Position numbers and translations under genes: made by a program. Below, piece by piece: positions 62,399 through 64,000 of a stretch of 64,000 nt of DNA. Positions within the stretch are counted from its first letter, which is position 1; each line of letters begins with the position of its first letter. The notes below the pieces were generated by a model. The model saw only the letters and a list, made by a program, of their open reading frames with translations, was not told the origin of the DNA and made no database searches. The DNA is from Rhizobium etli CFN 42 (GTDB lineage Bacteria > Pseudomonadota > Alphaproteobacteria > Rhizobiales > Rhizobiaceae). The DNA lies in NCBI RefSeq assembly GCF_000092045.1, contig NC_007761.1:499001-563000 (forward strand), given 5' to 3'.

Positions 62399-63034
62399 AT
62401 GACACAGCTCATCAATGCCCTTGGCGTCTGGAATACGAGCGCGACGCGTCACTCTCCCATCGAAGACGTGCAGGGCATATTTTCCGGCAGTCTCGTCGCA
62501 GCACTCGGCCTTTACGTGCTTGCCAGCGCCGGCCTTCTCACCGGCAGCACGGCCGGCGTCGCCTTCCTTCTGCATTACGCTTTCGACGTCAATTTCGGCT
62601 TTGCCTTCTTCCTGCTCAACCTGCCGTTCTTCTATCTCTCGTGGAAGCGTCTCGGCATGGCCTTCACCATGAAGACCTTCATCGCCATCGGCCTGACCTC
62701 GGTGATGTCAGATCTGCAGTCGCGTCTCTTTTCCATTTCGAGCATCCATCCCGCCTGGGCGGCCCTTCTCGGCGGCCTGCTGCTCGGCTTCGGCGCGCTG
62801 GCCCTCTATCGCCATCGCGCCAGCCTCGGCGGCGTCGGCATTCTCGGCGTCTACCTGCAGGAGCGTTTCGGCATCCGCGCCGGCCTCGTCCAGCTCGCCA
62901 TCGACATGTGCGTGCTGGCCGCCGCCTTTTTCGTCACCACGCCGCCCGTCGTCTTCTATTCGGTCCTCGGCGCCATCGTCCTCAACCTCTTTGTCGCCAT
63001 CAACCACCGCGCCGACCGCTACATCGCCCTCTGA
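62399..63034 (+). CDS. YitT family membrane protein
   Basis: A 211-residue inner-membrane protein. The start at 62399 (MTQLINALGVWNTSA) has GGAG upstream; two earlier in-frame ATG codons are possible. Five to six hydrophobic helices are visible, with family text GIFSGSLVAALGLYVLASAG, LLTGSTAGVAFLLHYAFDVN, FLLNLPFFYLSWKRLGMAFT and GGLLLGFGALALYRHRASLG. The cytoplasmic DUF2179 domain of long YitT proteins is missing, so this is the short form. Function unknown; possibly a transporter. Confidence 0.85.
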   Translation: MTQLINALGVWNTSATRHSPIEDVQGIFSGSLVAALGLYVLASAGLLTGSTAGVAFLLHYAFDVNFGFAFFLLNLPFFYLSWKRLGMAFTMKTFIAIGLTSVMSDLQSRLFSISSIHPAWAALLGGLLLGFGALALYRHRASLGGVGILGVYLQERFGIRAGLVQLAIDMCVLAAAFFVTTPPVVFYSVLGAIVLNLFVAINHRADRYIAL

Positions 63035-63132
63035 CATTACAAATCCGTAACCCATTCTGAACAAAACGTAACTTGCCTGTGACCGGTCCCGGCGCGACAT
63101 TTCTACCCGCGCCGGATTTGATGAGGTGAGTT

Positions 63133-63300
63133 ATGTCAGATTTGGAAAAACTTGTGAGACGCCGCATGCAGGAAGAATACGCCAAGGGCGCTTCCGCAGA
63201 GGAAATTACGAAAGTCGTCCGCGATCTGCTCAACAGCATCGACCTCTCAGGCGATGGGTCTGACGCCGTTGCCGCACGGGCCACGACTGGTCGCGAGTAA
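63133..63300 (+). CDS. Small 55-residue protein, unknown
   Basis: A short ORF that begins MSDLEKLVRRRMQEEYAKGA and continues SAEEITKVVRDLLNSIDLSG, ending in RATTGRE. It has a good AGGTGAG ribosome site two bases before the ATG and is followed by a strong hairpin, both typical of a real gene. The product is charged and helical, with no signal or membrane segment. No family is recognised. Confidence 0.65.
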   Translation: MSDLEKLVRRRMQEEYAKGASAEEITKVVRDLLNSIDLSGDGSDAVAARATTGRE

Positions 63301-63309
63301 CGGATAAAC

Positions 63310-63335
63310 AACCGACCCGAGATTTCGGGTCGGTT
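63310..63335 (+). terminator. Terminator-like hairpin after the 55-residue ORF
   Basis: AACCGACCCGA (63310-63320) and TCGGGTCGGTT (63325-63335) form a perfect 11-bp stem with a GATT loop, 10 bases after the ORF's stop. Only two T residues close the stem, so efficiency is uncertain. Confidence 0.65.
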
Positions 63336-63452
63336 GCTGGGATGCCATCATAAGGGCGCCCGTAGGCAGATGATTGAGTTGAGAAGCCCACGTAAGAATC
63401 GCAGCCGCGCCCCGATTCCTCGCTGTTCTTGCTCCAGAAATCACCCCACACT

Positions 63453-63536
63453 CCGTCATCCTCGGACTTGACCCGAGGATCCACGCCGCCCCACCAGCGG
63501 GGCCATGGATCCCAGGCTCAAGGCCTGGGATGACGG
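63453..63536. repeat. RIME-like palindromic mosaic repeat, copy 2
   Basis: Two 31-base arms (63453-63483 and 63506-63536) are imperfectly complementary around a 22-base spacer. Each arm is palindromic in turn (CCTCGGACTTGACCCGAGG and CCCAGGCTCAAGGCCTGGG). Arm ends GTCATCC and GGATCCA match those of the repeat at 34351-34480. The surrounding 63336-63671 gap has no gene that I can support. Confidence 0.7.
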
Positions 63537-63671
63537 AAATTGGGGGCTGTTTTGCGAAACTCGCCGTCGATGCAGCGAATGAGACGTTGCACTTCCTGGT
63601 TCAAGGCGGTGCTGTGTGGCCCCCACGTTTGCCCGGGTTGAGGTATCGGTCTCAACCCCGTGGTACTGGCC

Positions 63672-64000
63672 TCAAGCCGCCTTTGTCACCACATCGATCG
63701 GATGCTGCGAGCGGAAGCCGACCGCCAGCCGGTTCCAGATATTGATCGCACCGATCGCAACGGTGATCTTCGTCATTTCCTCCTCGGAGAAATGCGCCTT
63801 CAGCGTCTCGTAGTCGGCATCCGGGGCGCCCGTCTTGGCGATGTTGGTGACGGCGTCGACCCAGCCGAGCAGGGCGCGTTCGCGGGCATCATAGACCGGC
63901 GATTCCCGCCAGACGCACATCAGGTTGATCCATTGTTCGCCAAGGCCGTCGTGGCGGGCCTCCTTCACATGCATGTCGACGCAATAAGCGCAGCCGTTGA
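63672..64000 (-). CDS. AhpD/carboxymuconolactone decarboxylase family protein, partial
   Basis: The C-terminal 109 residues of a CMD/AhpD-like protein, cut by the right edge. The visible part begins NGCAYCVDMHVKEARHDGLG, with the Cys-x2-Cys redox pair and the His that follow the family pattern, then DARERALLGWVDAVTNIAKT and HFSEEEMTKITVAIGAINIW. The end reads NRLAVGFRSQHPIDVVTKAA. AhpD-type proteins are peroxidase-related disulfide enzymes; many relatives have no assigned role. The start codon lies outside the window; a Met at 63974 is internal. Confidence 0.9.
   Translation of the reverse strand, partial: NGCAYCVDMHVKEARHDGLGEQWINLMCVWRESPVYDARERALLGWVDAVTNIAKTGAPDADYETLKAHFSEEEMTKITVAIGAINIWNRLAVGFRSQHPIDVVTKAA

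Overview
The window looks like chromosomal DNA of a Rhizobium species (R. etli/R. leguminosarum type). This rests on high GC with typical rhizobial codon use, an alphaproteobacterial cell-cycle regulator (GcrA) next to GANTC sites, a SAM-II riboswitch before metZ, a long two-part dCTP deaminase, the phoR-pstSCAB-phoU-phoB order, and palindromic mosaic repeats like those between rhizobial genes. The species is not proven from the sequence alone.

Layout. 0-2.4 kb: an osmoprotectant ABC importer (OsmF/YehZ-YehY-YehX type), cut by the left edge. 2.8-4.7 kb: a LysR-type regulator with two HTH domains, coupled to cutC. 4.9-14 kb: a sugar locus with a ribose-type ABC importer, zinc dehydrogenase, FucU mutarotase, L-fucose-dehydrogenase-like aldo/keto reductase, UxaA-type dehydratase and a divergent GntR/FCD regulator that also has two DNA-binding modules. 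It is best read as non-phosphorylative L-fucose (or a related deoxysugar) catabolism. 14.2-19.6 kb: a YddA/BacA-type ABC exporter, a DHA2 drug exporter, a small secreted protein and an acyltransferase. 19.8-22.5 kb: a decayed integrative element at a tRNA-Thr, with a dead integrase remnant and an apparently intact DUF3037 / HipA-like kinase pair. 22.6-25 kb: nitronate monooxygenase and a membrane-anchored unknown.

25.1-34.3 kb is the phosphate block: PPK2 polyphosphate kinase, PhoR, a PhoB box, PstSCAB, PhoU and PhoB. 34.7-43.4 kb is core metabolism and cell cycle: gcrA, argD, argF, hslO, an IS630-family insertion with identifiable ends, apaG, metZ under a SAM-II riboswitch, dcd and tRNA-Gly. 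43.4-50 kb: an AT-rich small ORF, then a TetR-controlled RND efflux pair and a short-chain dehydrogenase. 50-64 kb: lipoprotein, VOC protein, chemoreceptor, periplasmic binding protein, TerB-like protein, thermonuclease remnant, S24-type repressor, LuxR-type response regulator, DUF952-pyrD, MATE exporter, CAP-domain lipoprotein, TPR-methyltransferase, YitT-like protein, a 55-residue ORF and a right-edge AhpD-like partial gene.

The best candidates for unfamiliar biology are the kinase/DUF3037 pair in the decayed tRNA-Thr island, the two regulators with duplicated DNA-binding modules, the hybrid sugar-acid pathway, and the dense GANTC cluster next to gcrA. No CRISPR array, rRNA operon or complete prophage is visible.
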